This document shows positions 1 through 13,037 of a stretch of DNA of 64,000 bases, in pieces; position 1 is the stretch's first letter; every line of letters starts with the position of its first letter. Source of the DNA: Lathyrus oleraceus (Eukaryota > Streptophyta > Magnoliopsida > Fabales > Fabaceae); the NCBI RefSeq assembly GCF_024323335.1, contig NC_066581.1, positions 459,503,197 to 459,567,196 on the forward strand, read 5' to 3'. The translations under genes and the position numbers were made by a program. Below the pieces are notes generated by a model. The model saw only the letters and a program-made list of their open reading frames with translations. It did no database searches and was not told the DNA's origin.

Positions 1-1458
1 GAAAGAGAGTTCGCGGCGCCAACTGAGTTGAAAACAGAATTCTTTTGTAAACTTCAAAAAGTCATAACTTTTGAACCGTAACTCCGTTTTGGTCCCCGTT
101 CGAAGCGTTGCGAAGCTTATGAAATTTTCTAAAGGTTGTTGATGTTTGTAGGCCATTATAAGGGCTTATTTTAATAAGTGATTATTTTGGAAAAGTGATT
201 AATAATTGATATAGTAGGAAGCCTATTTGATTAATGAGGAATACCATTTAACTATAGTGTGTAGGTGTGCAATGTAAATAAACATAGCATGAGGTTGAAT
301 TACCTAAGAGATTGTATGATGAAACAATTGATTGTGATGAATATTCTCATTTGTTTTATATATATAAACATATGTATGAATGTTGGTGAAGATGATGTTG
401 TGTGAATGCTTTTATGCATGTGAATGGCGACGTGGCCTAAATGGCAATAGCGACGTGGGCTTCGGCCATTGTGATGAGTTATGTTGATGCGATGATGATT
501 TTGGTGTATGTGTATCATTTATCATGGAGTCACATACATTTGCATAAGCGATGTGGCCTTTTGGCAAAAGCGACGTGGCCTTTTGGCAAAAGCGAAGTGG
601 GCATAAAGCCTTAGCCTTGATTGCAAAGCGACGAGTCGGTACCGCATAGCATTTGCATAGTTGAGTCACATATGTTGGTTATGTTTATTTCCGCATTTTG
701 TGATAATTGTTGTTATGTGACGGTTTATGATGTGCGGTGATATTTTGCGATGATGCGATGAATCGTAATGTTTTATGATGGATTGATGAAATGTTAAAGT
801 GATGAGATGCTATGATGTAACATTGATGTTGTGGATGATTATTGACTTTGTTTATGATTAAATACATAAGCATTCAAGTGAAGGATTGTGCGATGTGGTA
901 ACAATATTTCTAACTTTCCGAATTTACTTATATATTGCTTATCATTATCTTGATTATATGATTTGAGTATCTCACCCTTTTGTTGTTGGCCGTTACCTTT
1001 ATATTGGTAACGTGCAGGTGCTCCGCGTTGAGAGGAGGATAGTGGTAGCACACTTTTGGCGTCACTGCTCTAATTAGGATTGTAACACTCAGGGCTTAAT
1101 GGACGTTTTTCATGATTTTGATAGTAACAATGCCCTTTTGTATATCATTGTATATGATAGTTGTGATGGGCATTCGTTTGCTTGTTATCTTTTGAATGTG
1201 TAAATGTACGACTCAACTTAATTATCTAAATGATTTCCGTTGCGATGTTTTGTGTCTTTCTGCTATATGGACTAGGTGAATCCATATACAATGTTGTTTA
1301 TTATTTAACAAGGACTAAGTGGATCCTTGCGCAATTGTCGTGTTGTGCAATTTGTTTAAGTGTTGATGAAATGATATATGTGATGCCTCAATTTTGTGTG
1401 AAATTTGTTTACTCTGATTTTTAATTGAAATTACGACGTGTAGAATTGGGGTGTTACA
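1..1458. mobile_element. LTR fragment (right end), unrelated to the Ogre elements
   Basis: The stretch has no coding potential and ends in GGTGTTACA exactly where recognisable Ogre pol sequence starts at 1459. A TGTTACA end (TGTAACA on the other strand) is typical of LTRs of Ty3/gypsy chromovirus-type elements in plants. The other LTR end lies outside the window. The orientation cannot be fixed because both LTR ends of this type look alike. Nothing resembling a gene was seen in it. The lineage call is an inference from the terminus only. Confidence 0.55.
424..605 (+). repeat. short imperfect repeats of a GCGACGTGGCC-containing unit inside the LTR
   Basis: Units built around GCGACGTGGCC followed by TTTTGGCAAAA or a variant recur at about 426, 450, 548, 569 and 590. 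The last three are spaced about 21 bp apart. They form a small GC-rich, CpG-containing block in an otherwise AT-rich LTR. The pattern is seen directly; no function is inferred. Confidence 0.6.
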
Positions 1459-1720
1459 CCATAGACAACTATATCAGAGAAGGATGAAGAAGGCCTTTGA
1501 TCAGAAAGTGCGTCCTCGAAGCTATCAGATAGGTGACTTAGTTTTGAAGAGGATCCTTCCTCCCGGTACAGATAACAGGGGCAAGTGGACTCCGAGTTAT
1601 GAAGGTCCATATGTTGTCAAAAAGGTCTTTTCTGGTGGAGCCTTGATGCTTACAACTATGGATGGTAAAGATTTTCCGTCTCCTGTGAATTCAGATGTAG
1701 TCAAAAAATACTTCGCATAA
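1459..1720 (+). pseudogene. Ogre integrase C-terminal fragment
   Basis: About 86 codons encode the end of the pol polyprotein, from the HxQLYQRRMKKAFDQKVRP segment to the final VVKKYFA and TAA stop. The GPYVV motif of the integrase C-terminal GPY/F module is present, followed by SGGALMLTTMDG. Identity to the end of pol in element B is very high. The fragment has no usable start because an LTR is inserted just before it. It is a remnant, not an expressed gene. Confidence 0.9.
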
Positions 1721-3840
1721 ACTGACCCGCTGGACAAAAAAAAAGAAAGTCCAGGCAGAAAAGGGCATCCCGGCGAACCAAGAGAAAAAGAAAAGAAAAA
1801 GGTTCGGGCAAAAGTTAGGGATAAAGAATAAAAAATAATATGTACATCCGGTAAGTCGAAAACCTGCAAAGGCGGCTTAGGCAAAAATGGGTATCCCGGT
1901 GGATTGAAAACCTGAAAAGGCGGTCCAGGCAAAAGAGGGATTAAAGCGAAGACTACAGTCTGAGTTATCTGTACTTCATCACGTTTCAGTGTCTACCATC
2001 TTGAAGGATATGATCGGTCCAATTACTCTTCTCAGAAAGCAAAGAATTTGGGGGAAAGTGAAGATCTATGAGTCATAACAGAATTGAAAAATAGTGGAAT
2101 GTCGTGTTCACATTGCCAATAGGATAGTTTATTTTCTCTTTTGGCACAATTACCTCTTCCTAGGAATTGCTTCCTGGTGTATTTGCCTTTATAGGCCATT
2201 TTCAATCAATAAAAGTCGTTATTCAGTCAAATTGCTCTCTTGTTTTTTTATTCTACTGTTTTGTTTGCAAAAAACGTCCGAATTTTTGATAAACATTGCA
2301 TCTAAAAACATGAAGGCTAGACAATGACGTGCGGAAAGATAAAACATCTGAAAATCATTTTTGAATATTGAGTACACTTGAGTATATTTTGTCCATACGA
2401 TCCCCTGGGGCATGTATGTCTTACCGTTTTGCAGGTTACTATCTTTGATTGATGGCTAAAGCAGATGAGCCAAAGTTTGTTCGAAGGAAGACCCTGTTGT
2501 TTCAACACTGTCCAGTCGTGTAAGAAGTTGGGTCGTCTAAGTCGAGTTCAGAATTTGTTTCCCCAGCATGGTCGAGATTTTGGTGTTTTCCCAACAAGTG
2601 ACTCCCCAGTTGAGTTATGTTCTCTACAGTTCCGAGAATGTCAGATCAGTAAGTATCCTCAGCAGAATTATTGTATCTCCCCACAGAGTTGGAAGATCGG
2701 ATCAGAAATTATGTGCTCAGTAAAGTGATCATTTGCTTTCCCAGCAGGAGTTTTCCTCCCCTTGCATCTTGCATGTAGTAATCATCATTTGCATTCGCAT
2801 TCTCAAATTACGTAGCATTTCCATTCAGTATGGAGCATTACGCCATGGAAAACTCAAACATATGCATACATGTATTAAACCAGATTGGATCGTATCTCCG
2901 GAAGAGACGGATCATTTTTCAACATCAGTGTAGCACATTGGCAGTGGTTACTCTTGGCAACATTCAAAATCAATAATCCCAGTGAGATTTATTTTCTCAC
3001 CAGTCCGTGAAAGGAAGGCTTTATTCCCTTCCGAGTTAGTCACCAGTAAGTGTCTGCCTTACTTTGACATATGTAAATATCATCTTTGCGATACCAGTAA
3101 GTGTCGTGTTGATCCCCATAAATGTCTGTGCTTTTCTTTGATGTCGACACACATCACCTTTCGATGTCGATAAACGTCGAATTCCAATCGTTGGCCATCA
3201 ATAAATGGCATGTCTCTCATGGTGTCTACAAAAAATCGTTCTGTCAACACCCGTGTGTGTCCTTTCCCCTTTTGGTGTCGGTAAACATCATAGTTCGATG
3301 TCGGTAAACATCAGCCGCTTGTTAACCATCGGTAAATGGTTTTGTCGTTTAGGATTCCCCAGCAGATTCGCTATCCGTAAATATCGTGTATTTCATTTTC
3401 GCCATCGGTAAATGGTTTCGTTTCATAAATATATTCTTTCCTTGGTGTCTGTAAACATCTTTGTTCAATGTCGGTAAACATCGAGTTCCTTCCCAGTCAT
3501 CGGTAAATGTCTGGTCTTATTTCACTTATAAATATCTTTGTTCGATGTCGGTAAACATCGAGTTCCTCCCCAGTGAAGCCGCCATCGGTAAATGGCCTCG
3601 CTTTCCTTGATATCGGTAAATATCAAATCTGTTTTAAAGCCACCATCGGTAAATGGCCTCGCTTTCCTTGATCTCGGTATATATCAATTTTGTTTTGAAG
3701 CCGCCATCGGTAAATGGCCCCGCTTTCCTTGATTCGTCACCTACATAGTGCAAATTCTCCAGTTCTTTTGGTATTCAATCCCTATTTACCTTGAAAGTCT
3801 GGTAGCCGCTGCATTCATCCGTTCAGGTTCATAGTTGATT
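1721..3840 (+). other. 3' UTR of element A with two sets of hairpin repeats
   Basis: Non-coding. Just after the stop (1730-1940) come paired arms such as CTGGAC...GTCCAG around A-rich loops. Between about 3060 and 3735 there is a dense tract of short inverted repeats with the loop CGGTAA. Examples are GATGT-CGGTAA-ACATC, GCCAT-CGGTAA-ATGGC and TTGATAT-CGGTAA-ATATCAA. The same two tracts occur in the 3' UTR of element B. The middle part (about 1950-3050) has nothing I recognise apart from scattered CCCAG/CCCCAG pieces typical of Ogre 3' UTRs. Confidence 0.75.
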
Positions 3841-3853
3841 GAATAGGGGCAGC
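3841..3853 (+). other. polypurine tract of element A
   Basis: GAATAGGGGCAGC directly precedes the LTR start TGTAGCACC. The identical string precedes the 3' LTR of element B, and a near-identical one precedes that of element C. It is the expected site of plus-strand priming in reverse transcription. Confidence 0.85.
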
Positions 3854-6514
3854 TGTAGCACCTCAAATTTGCCCTCCTCATTCATGCATTCGTTTTAGGT
3901 CATTTAACATTTCATATTGCCTTTCATCATGTCCATCGGAATTAGCTCCAAGAGCTTGTCTTCCAAGAAGCTTGGATATCATCCAAGTCACTTTGTGGGT
4001 TCTATCTGAATGACGAGTCCACACAAGGGAGATATTGCATCAACTAGAGGTTTTTCTTTAAAGGATCAAGCTTAATGGGCTCATTACTGTTCAAAATTCA
4101 ACTGTGAAGTCAAAAGTCAACTGTTGGGCAACTGAGGGTCAAATTGCTAGGGAATGACTTGAGTTACTTCCAACATGTTCAAATAGGGTCTATTCATCAT
4201 TCAAAACGTTAATCTGGGAGGAGCAAAAGTTTGTTCATGAGTTGTCATGCTCGCTAGGCGAGCAGAATGGTTCGCCTAGCGAGTCCCAAGAAAGGCCACC
4301 AGAGTCACCTGCGCCCAGAAGAACTTCCTGAGCTGTCTTGCTCGCTAGGCGAGAAAATTCTTCGCTAGGCGAAGCCCACGCGTTTTAAAAATAAAAAATA
4401 TAACAGAAAAGATCATGGGCTTGAATTTCCTTCATTTTGAGCCCACCAAGCCACGAAAATCATAGTATAAACTCTAAAGTTTCATTGGAACAAAACCCGA
4501 ACTAACTAATCTACAGCAGCCTCCATACACTGAAGAGAAAAGGTCACTGGCACAAAATCACCTCTACCAATTCCATCTCACATAAACCCTAACATTGCTC
4601 TGCAAACCGAACCGTGCAATTCAACTTCATTCGATCTCTCCAATCAGGTTTGCCCTTATTTCCATTACTTTACGCTTTCAACCTGAAATTTCTGAAGTAT
4701 GAGGCATTATGGTTGAATTTGGAAGAGTGGGTATCGTTAGGTTTTGCATGTGGGTTTAGATGTGCATGAATGTGTAGAACAACGCCTTAAATGTTTAATC
4801 ACTTAATTTCCGAAATGAGCACCATAGGATTTGGGGTTTCTGAAATCGGACTGTTATCAATGAAAAACCCAGAACCCGTAGGCATTCGCTAGCTCATCAT
4901 TAGGCGAGCCTGCAGCGAAGCTTCGCTAAGTCTTCGCTAAGCGAAACAGTAGCGATCATGACAATAGTTGGTTTTTCTGTTTGCTCTCTAATTTGCTTTT
5001 TGCTTGTTGTGACATGTTTTCTATTGCATCCGCACACTGTTTACCTGACGCAGTTGTTGTTATGTTTCTTTTGTTTGGTGCAATTCTTGATTGCACCCCA
5101 TCTGGTTATTCTAACTTGTTTGTTGAGTTTTTGTGAGGGCTCACATGACTCCTGAAGAGATAGCTTGCTTGGTATTCCACTTTATTTGTGGGATACCATT
5201 TGGGGATTTATTCTGATTACTTTGCTGACTTGCTTTCTTTGATGGTGCTAGCTTGAGAGAGCTCTGGGTTTCTTGTTTCTTTAGTTGTTGTTACTTCGGA
5301 TCTTTATCCGTGTGGTAGATCTCTTGATCCCTTTTACATCTTTCCAGCATTTTACCGCTTTCTTAGCTAGAAGACCTCGATATGAGACAATGTTTTTGTG
5401 TGTTTACTTTTGTGCCCAAAGACCTCCAAGAGAAGGCACTAGTGCTAAAGACCTCCATGAAGAGGCAATTGACGGATAAAAGGGATCAGTAGTCAATCCC
5501 CCGTTATTCAGTGTGTCGTTCTGTATGCTCGCACTATGTGTTGATGCTTCAGAACAAAAGCCCAAGATCTTTTGTCCGGTCAGTCAGTGGAGAGGGTTCC
5601 ATCTTCCTGAATCCCCACTTTTTGTCATGAGCTCACCCTGTCCAGGGTTAACAGCTATGAGGTCTTATCCTCATTACCCTTTTGATCTGCTCACCCTGAC
5701 GTTCAATGTCAGTTGGTTAAGAGCCCATTTGATTACCTTTCCATGGCTTGTTTGTCGAGGTTGATATGACCCCTCTTGACTAAAGCCCTACCCATGTATG
5801 TTTGAGCCTCCTTGTTGGTGCGTTTATTTTATGCTATCTGTTTTTGTGTGGTGTGATCGTCTCACCCATAGGACTGCTAGGCTTCGTATAGTCTCTCGTT
5901 TGCATGTCAATTAGGTAGCACGGTTCCTTCGTCTAGGACTTCCTTTTTGCATGAGCATTCCTAAAACACAAACAAACTCATTGATTTTTCTTCTCCTAAG
6001 AACACGTTAACTCCTTCTACTACAGGCGAGTAAGTCTCCAAAGGTCGAGCATCCGGTAGATTGCGTAATAACGTCGTTCATCTAAAAAACACAAAAACAA
6101 ACAAAATAGTTTAGCCGAGCTACGATGCTCTGATTCTCAATCCTTCTTGAGATACGTATGCAGCAGGGTAGGGCCTGTGCGAGCAATAACTCTTTCTTTT
6201 CCCTACTTTGATTTTCTCTCTTTCGCATCGCATATAGGACTTTTTATACACACACTTTAGACATAAATAGAAAACGTGGATCCTGTGGAGTACCACAGAC
6301 GTGAAGGGGTGCGATAACCTTCCCTTCACGTAACCGGCCCCCTTACTCAGTTTTCTTTGGTTCGAGACTTTGTTTTATCCGTTCCTTATTGGTTATGCAG
6401 TACTACCTTTCCCTCCTCTTGGGATAAAAATACATAACTAGCGACTCTACTCTTTTTTCCGCATCACCTCCTTTTCGCGTTTGTACTTGGATTCGGGAAA
6501 TCCGGGGAGCGACA
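3854..6514 (+). repeat. 3' LTR of Ogre element A (2661 bp)
   Basis: The LTR starts TGTAGCACCTC and ends GAGCGACA. Inside it are palindromic GCTCGCTAGGCGAGC-type motifs at 4249-4374, a TATA-like TATAAAC at 4466, and a CAG/GT junction at 4647/4648 after an A/C-rich leader. A covarying double hairpin lies at 6283-6331 and a PBS-like TAGCGACTCTACT at 6439-6451. The second half (from about 5400) is clearly homologous to the end of the LTR of element B. The first part is not, apart from the initial ~20 bp. Confidence 0.85.
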
Positions 6515-9500
6515 ACACCAAACAGAAGAATCATAGCAACAACAGTGTCAGGTAAACAGTGCACGGATGCAATAGAAAACATGTCACAGCAAAGCATGAA
6601 TGATTAAAGGAGGATACAATAACACCAAGTCAGAAGTGACATCAATTCAATAAGTGTCTCAAGAACTCAACTCAACAAGATCAAAGCAAAATCACTAAAG
6701 ACCCAAAGACGCATCAAAGTCAAACAAGTCAACATACAAGTTCAAAATGCTTCAACTTCAACAATGAGTTATAAGAGGTAAAGGCATGAGGCAAGGGTCA
6801 AGGTTTGGACAATTAAGCACACAAACAGAACCAAATGACTCCTAAAATATCAAACAAAAGTCATTTAAACCCAACTTAGCAAAGTGGAAGTCAATCATGT
6901 CCAAAGCACCTCAAAATGCGACAAAAGCATTATAGACAAGTTCATGCAATTATGTGTCAAGATGAAATGAACATGGCAGCAAGGTATGCACATCATAAGC
7001 ATGTCGAATGAGCTATATAATCAATATGCAAACCTCCAAGTTCATATCATAAGCATAGAATCACTTTTGGACCAAAATCAAACAAAGTGTATCATGAAAC
7101 TCTAATGCGTCTTTCATGCTCAAATGAATGCAAAAAGGAGCTCATTATGAATAAATGCACAAAAACTTGATAGAAGCATCATAGAACAGGGGAGAACACA
7201 TGTGCAAAGGCACCGAACCAGAATCAAAGTGTAACCACATGAATCATGCTATTAAAGTTCGCGAAAGTTCACAAAAACAACCAAGGATAGGAGGCCTAAA
7301 CCTCTTGTCAAACAAATGCATCAAAAGGGTATCAAAACTCAAAGTCAAGGGGCAAGGCTCCACACATCAAGACATGGCATACATACTAAAACATGTGCAA
7401 AAGGATTGCTTTCAACATTCAAAGAAAGTGGCACAAGTGCCTCATGCTAAACAAGCATCAAAATAGGGACTAAAATGCAAACATCAACTTCAAAAATCCA
7501 AATCAAATTGAAAATGCATTCTAAATTCATGGCAATTTAACACAAGGTTCCACTGAACATATATAAACGTCATGCAAAAAATCAGGAGCATCCAGATTCA
7601 TTTGATATGAAAATAAAAATTGAGAAATTGAGAATGCAAAAACATATCCTAAAATGCAACATTTAAATTCATGTGTCAAACCCTAGCAAAATGACATAGA
7701 AAACAACAAAACCAGTTACCATATCTTAGTATCATGTACGAGGATGGTGTGTGCAAAGGCTTGGGTCATAATGGTTAAAATATGGGATTTCATGAAGGTT
7801 TGAATGCAAATGGTCAAAAATGCACATAAATGAATGAGAAACTCATATTAAATTCCACGTGTCATGAAATAATTGGGCAATGGTACCAAAAAATCAAGGA
7901 CTCATCAGGGATCACTCACAAAAAATTTCAGATTTTTTAAGTATTTTTGCTATTTTTAAAAAATAAAATAAAACGGGGTGAAATATGTACATGACATGTG
8001 ACACATATGCAACAATGTCAATTGGTCACACAAGTCACTTAAGTGACTAATAAAAATAAATAAATAACGAAAATCAGAAAATATGTGGGCCTTTGGATCA
8101 AAAGACAAAGTCAAAGCAATCTAACGGCCATGGGATCGTCTTCTTCCTCAAGACAATCGAGCCAGGAACAGTAACGCCGGTGGGGTTCCGGCCACCCACG
8201 GCGACGACCTCCTCCACGCGCGGCCCAGAACTTCACGAAAATGGAGCTACCCCCCCTAAACCATATGCTAGGAACTCAAAAATCATATTAGTTTTTCATG
8301 AATCTTCACCAATCTCTCAAATCACAACCAACAAGTTTGAACATCAAAACTTTAAATCAAGATTTCTCACTCAATATTGCATCATTTTAAAAAGTAAACA
8401 CATCTACATCATCATCATAGCATGTAGTTTCATTTAGGCATTAAAAATGAGCAAAATAAGAGAGTCGAAATTTGAGTTACCGGAAATGACACCTTGTTAA
8501 ACTTCAGTATGGTGATGAGATAAGCTCCAGAATACCTCCCTTGAACTTCTATGAATGTTTGCTACCTTTGGTTGTGCCTGAAACGGTCCAGATCTTGAGA
8601 TTCAAGAAGCAACCTCCATTAAAGCTCTGTTTAGAAACTGCTTGGAATGGCTCAAATGAAGGGTGGTTTGTGATCCTTAGAGTGTGTTGATCAAGAATAT
8701 GCTATTGGTTTTCATTTTCCATGGATGTATGGAGAGATTTGATGAGAATAAAGTATGAGATTATTTTTGGATAGTCAGTTTTCAGTGTGTATGGAGGTTG
8801 CACGAATTAGGGTTTTGCTTAATGATATTTTCAGAGTTTATCCCCTGATTTTTGTGGCTTGGTGGGCTCAAAATGAAAGAGGTTCAAGTCCATGATCATT
8901 TTTTGGTTATTTTTGGAAATACCCCCCCTTATTTTCACATGGACAACCTTGTTTAATGCATTAATCTTCTCTTGAGACTTGATTAATCATGATTATATGA
9001 AAGAAATAACACAAGATGATGTCTAATGGCAATTTTCCAATAGTGTAATTTTTGTGCATGCATGACTTTTCCACACATGTGGGAATGCATGGGCTCAAAT
9101 TCCAAGGTGGATTTGGCCCAAAAAACAATGTTGAATAAATTCCCAATGATTGGCATGTGAGAATATTCCATGATGTCAACTTGTGTCCTTTTGACTTTTC
9201 ATGCAAGAAAGCTTGAAAAATGACTTGCACAATTGATGAATAATTGCAAAATTATAGGTCATTTTGCATGCCATTTTGAAGTATTTCTCAAAACAAAACC
9301 ATAGCAAAAAGAGCCACACCAATTGGACTTGTCAACCTCAAGTTATGCCTTTTTAAAGCCTTCATGCACACTTCATCATTCAAGAACCATAACTCTTCAA
9401 CCATTCATCATATGGCCTTGAAATAGGACTTTTTGGAAAAGGGAGACAAAGATCTACAACTTTCATGCCTGAGAAAAAGTTCAAAACCGCCCTTGCTTTT

Positions 9501-10351
9501 GATAATTTGCTTGGTACATCAGCAAGCTCGCTAGGCGAGTGAGGTAGTGAAGGGCTCGCTAGGCGATCACTCAACGAGGTTCCAGCGAACACTCCCAGAC
9601 TTGGATAAAAGCATAGCTAGTAATTACTCGATAGGCGAGCATCCAGCGAGCAGGTAGCGAGCAATTCCAGTAGCAACATCATCAAGGTTCGCTGGAGCGA
9701 AGGAGGAAGTGTGGGCTTCGCCTAGCGAAGGATTGCTCGCCTAGCGAGCATGACAACTCAGGAAGTTTCTTCTGGGCGCAGGTGACTCTGGTGGCTTATT
9801 TTGAGGCTCGCTAGGCGAACCATTCTGCTCGCCTAGCGAGCATGACAGCTCAAGTCATCTTTCCAAATTTGGTAACCTGTGCACTGGACATTTGTTCCTT
9901 CAAGATTAATGTTTTGAATGATGAATAGACCCCATTTGAACATGTTGGAGGTATCTCAAGTCATTCCCTAGCCATTTGACCCTCAGTTGACCAACAGTTG
10001 ACTTTTGACTTCACAGTTGAAATTTGAACTGTACTGAGCCCATTAAGCTTGATCCTTTAAAGAAAACCTCTGAAAATGAAACCCTAGCTCCCAAGAGCTC
10101 TACACAACATCCATAAGACCTTCGAACCAATAATGCATCTCAATCCTTGAGGAACCCTACTTTGACTTTGATACCCAGATGAATACAAACTTCCTTGAGT
10201 GTTGAGAAAAACCGTAGTTGATGCACAATTTCCCTTGTGTTGACTGATCATTCAGGTAGAACCCACAAAGTGACATGATTAAATGCAATATGAAATGTTA
10301 AATGACCTAAAAATGAATGCATGAATGAGGAGGGAAAATTTGAGGTGCTAC
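6515..10351 (-). mobile_element. Ogre element E: LTR on minus strand, truncated by element A
   Basis: Read on the minus strand from 10351, the sequence starts TGTAGCACCTCAAATTT and follows the LTR of element A (same leader, same GCTCGC palindromes at 9525-9845, same GAGCCCACCAAGCC block). It breaks off at 6515, at the point equivalent to about 5084 in the LTR of A. No PPT adjoins 10351, so it is a 5' or solo LTR. A TATA-like box (8836-8842) and a donor-like CCG/GTAAC (around 8480) are recognisable on the minus strand. A GC-rich block lies at 8165-8235. Open frames in this stretch are chance. Confidence 0.8.
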
Positions 10352-11757
10352 AGTCACCCATCAATGTTCATCATTCTGAAATCATGTTATAAGTCCATGC
10401 AAATGTATATGAAAAATGGAAGTTGAAATTATCCAAATGGTCCCTTAACTTACACCTATGCGCAAGTCCCTCATACCTTAGCAATTGAGATGATTCTTGA
10501 CTTTTTGGAAAGGTGAGATCAAGGGGAACAACTTTCATGTTGAAGACTTTTTCATTTGAGGATTGTATCATGATAAAGTTTGAGGTGGAAGTTTGGGAAA
10601 TCAAACATATTTAAAAAATTTCTGAGTCCCAAGTCAAATGTTCACTTCTTCCACCTTGAATAACTTTTTCTATGAACTTTAAATGAGAAAAGTTCCTTCA
10701 CCAAAGTTGTATATATTTCAAATATATTCAATTTGGTCACCAATTTGACCTTATATGGATTTGGCATGAAGGCGTTATGAATTTTAGAAGTTGAGGAAAA
10801 TCACTTGTTCAATGACATTGACCTAAAATGACCTGTAATGATTCATCTTGGCACATGAATTTTCAAGTTGAAGTTGAACTTCCTCCAGACATCAACCTTG
10901 AAGTAGACATCTTGAATTTGATCATGAAATTTTAATGGCTTTCATCTCTTAAAAATTGAGCAAGTTATGGTCTTGGGAAGTTGACCTGCAAACTAGGGTT
11001 TCGACAAAATGACCTATAATCTTTCACCATAAAAATGATTTTCCAAGCAACACTATCTCTAGACCTAAACATGAAATTTGTTTGGAATGCCATGTAGAGT
11101 AACGTTTCTCTTGGAAACATTTCCTATGACAAAAATTGTAGGCGATAGGGTCTAGGGAACCTCAGTTTTGACTAGTTGGCTTCCTCTAGTCAACCACCAT
11201 GAACCAACATGCTATCTTGACATTCTCTTGACTTTTGGGACTCATGGAGAATCATATATACATAATATGGTGTAATTTTAAGTATCCCTTAAAATTTTTG
11301 ATCAATTGTTAAAGAAACGTGTTAAAGAAGTCACACAAGATACCTAGATGAATTAGGGTTTCCAAGGAAAACAACCTCCAAACTCTTGATGATTTCTTGA
11401 TCAAAATAACATGTGGAGATTATGGGGATCCATATTTGATACTTAGAGCCAATGTGAACCATTTCTTGATTGAGCTCATTGCATTGAGGGTCTTAAACCC
11501 TAGATATGAACTTGATGGAGCATAGGTGAGCATACACACTACCTACAAGAGCAACAAACTATACATTGACATCTTTTTGGTATTTTGGTTAGTAAATAAT
11601 GAAAAATGAATTATGATACAACCAAATTGTGCTTGGTGACCTCTCCCAATGCTAACCCAATGAGTGAGGGGTAAGGAGAATGCCAAGGTGTGATCCCAAT
11701 GCCAATCCATATGATGAGAGGGCAAGAGGGATCTTAGGGTCAAATTGGGGTCTTACA
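10352..11757 (-). mobile_element. start of a Tat-type LTR (element C family) on minus strand
   Basis: On the minus strand from 11757 the sequence begins TGTAAGACCCCAAT and is colinear for about 1.3 kb with the LTR of element C at 23109 onward. Shared blocks include the TTACCCCTC...CATTGGGTT block and the CTAGGGTTT block. It is interrupted at 10352 by the LTR of element E. No PPT follows on the right, so this is a 5' or solo LTR. It is inserted in the copia gag that resumes at 11758. No gene is present. Confidence 0.8.
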
Positions 11758-13003
11758 CTTCCAACTTCCTTTCGGATTCAAATACTTTAGCTTCTAATTG
11801 CAAAAATATCTTTTCATGTGAAGCTAATTTCTTAAAAGTATTTAATGATATTCTATGAAGATTATCAAAAGCGTCTTGTAAGTGAGAATAAGATAAATCA
11901 CTAGTAAGCTCAACTTTAGAATAAAGTACTTGTTTCTTCTTCCTTCCGTTATCCATAAGACAAATCTGAGCCAATTCTACACTTGAAATGGAGCTTTCAT
12001 CGCTTGAGGAATCACTTGCACTCTCAAAAGCTACATAATCTCTTCTAGATTTACTAGGCTTCTTGTGATTCCCTATTTCTTTGTCTTTATTAATCATGGG
12101 ACATTCTGGTCTATAGTGACCAATTTCACCATAATTATAACAAGATCTTCTAATAATGCCTTTCTTATTCTCACCATCTTTTGAAGATTTGGCCTCCCTT
12201 CTAAATTTTTCTAAGTTGCCTTCGGAGTGCTTGATCTTGTTCTTTCAAATATACCTTTGGTATCTATTGAAAAATAGCCCAACATCATCATCATTAGAGA
12301 TATTGTCACCCTTTCTTCATACTCACTAGGCTCATTCTTTGAGGACTTGAAACTAGAAGTCTTTAGAGCAATGAACTTCCTCTCTTTAACCTTGTCTTTA
12401 CCTTTCTCTTTCTTCATCATCTTTTCATATTCTTTTTCATGTTTTTCCAAGCAAGTGAGTTCTTGGTCATGCTCTTCCAATTTACCAAACAAAGTAGTAA
12501 TATCAATAGCATTGGATATAGGATTACCTAGATTGTTCAATCTATTAATAAGATGTGTGAATCTCTTTTGCATGTTGGCAATGGTTTCACCATGCTTCAT
12601 ATGAAGGAGTTTAAAGTCTTGGTTAAATGTGTTGGTCCTAGCTTGTTAGACTTCATTAGTTCCCTCATGGGAAACTTCTAATGCGTCCAACATAGCCTTG
12701 GTGGTTTCACAATGAGAGATACAATAATACTCATCAACACCTAATGCAGATATGAAAATATTTTGTGCTTTCCAATCATGAGACCACAACTTCTTATCAT
12801 TATCATTCCATTCATTTTCTGGTTTTTGTACGATGACGTCTTCACCAATGGTCATCGTAATTTGATTAGGACCATTGGCAATGATGTCCCATACACCCAT
12901 ATCAACGGAGTTGATATGGATATGCATACAAGATTTCCAATAGCCATATTTTTGTCGATGAAAATAGGTGCTCTATTATACGCCCTTTAAGTTCAGTAGC
13001 CAT
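11758..13003 (-). pseudogene. copia gag pseudogene
   Basis: Reading starts at the ATG at 13003-13001 (MATELKGR), shortly after the PBS. The conserved KNYGYW-like segment is broken by a one-base loss near 12953. The frame then continues through SVDMGVWDIIANGP and the KKLWSHDWKA region to a stop after GTNEV near 12646. Beyond it the coiled segment LEEHDQELTCLEKHEKEYE is readable. A CCHC knuckle near 12100-12150 reads CYNYGEIGHYRPEC, so the second cysteine is tyrosine (TGT to TAT). Stops and frameshifts make the protein non-functional. In intact elements this protein is the capsid/nucleocapsid precursor. Confidence 0.75.
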
Positions 13004-13037
13004 TATCTAATAAGAAAATCTTAAGACCCAGAAATAA

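Larger units (their letters stand above)
1459..6514 (+). mobile_element. Ogre element A, 3' portion (pol end, 3' UTR, 3' LTR)
   Basis: The order integrase C-terminus, long non-coding 3' region, PPT, LTR is that of a plus-strand Ogre retrotransposon whose 5' part lies to the left of the window. The left edge is cut by the LTR insertion ending at 1458. The protein remnant and 3' UTR closely match the complete element B, so A belongs to the same internal family. Its LTR is much shorter (2661 bp against 6878 bp). The LTR ends ...GCGACA at 6514 and is followed directly by a different LTR in opposite orientation, so A is itself an insertion. The expected right-hand target duplication is ACACC at 6515-6519, but its partner is out of view. 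Confidence 0.85.

Noticed and set aside
8093..8437. 114-codon plus-strand frame over a GC-rich block
   Set aside because: It is antisense to the LTR of element E, with no domain. The GC-rich block is part of the LTR leader region.
11758..13003. functional host gene with a zinc knuckle
   Set aside because: The position next to a tRNA-iMet PBS and LTR, the gag-like sequence order and several frame breaks identify a copia gag remnant.
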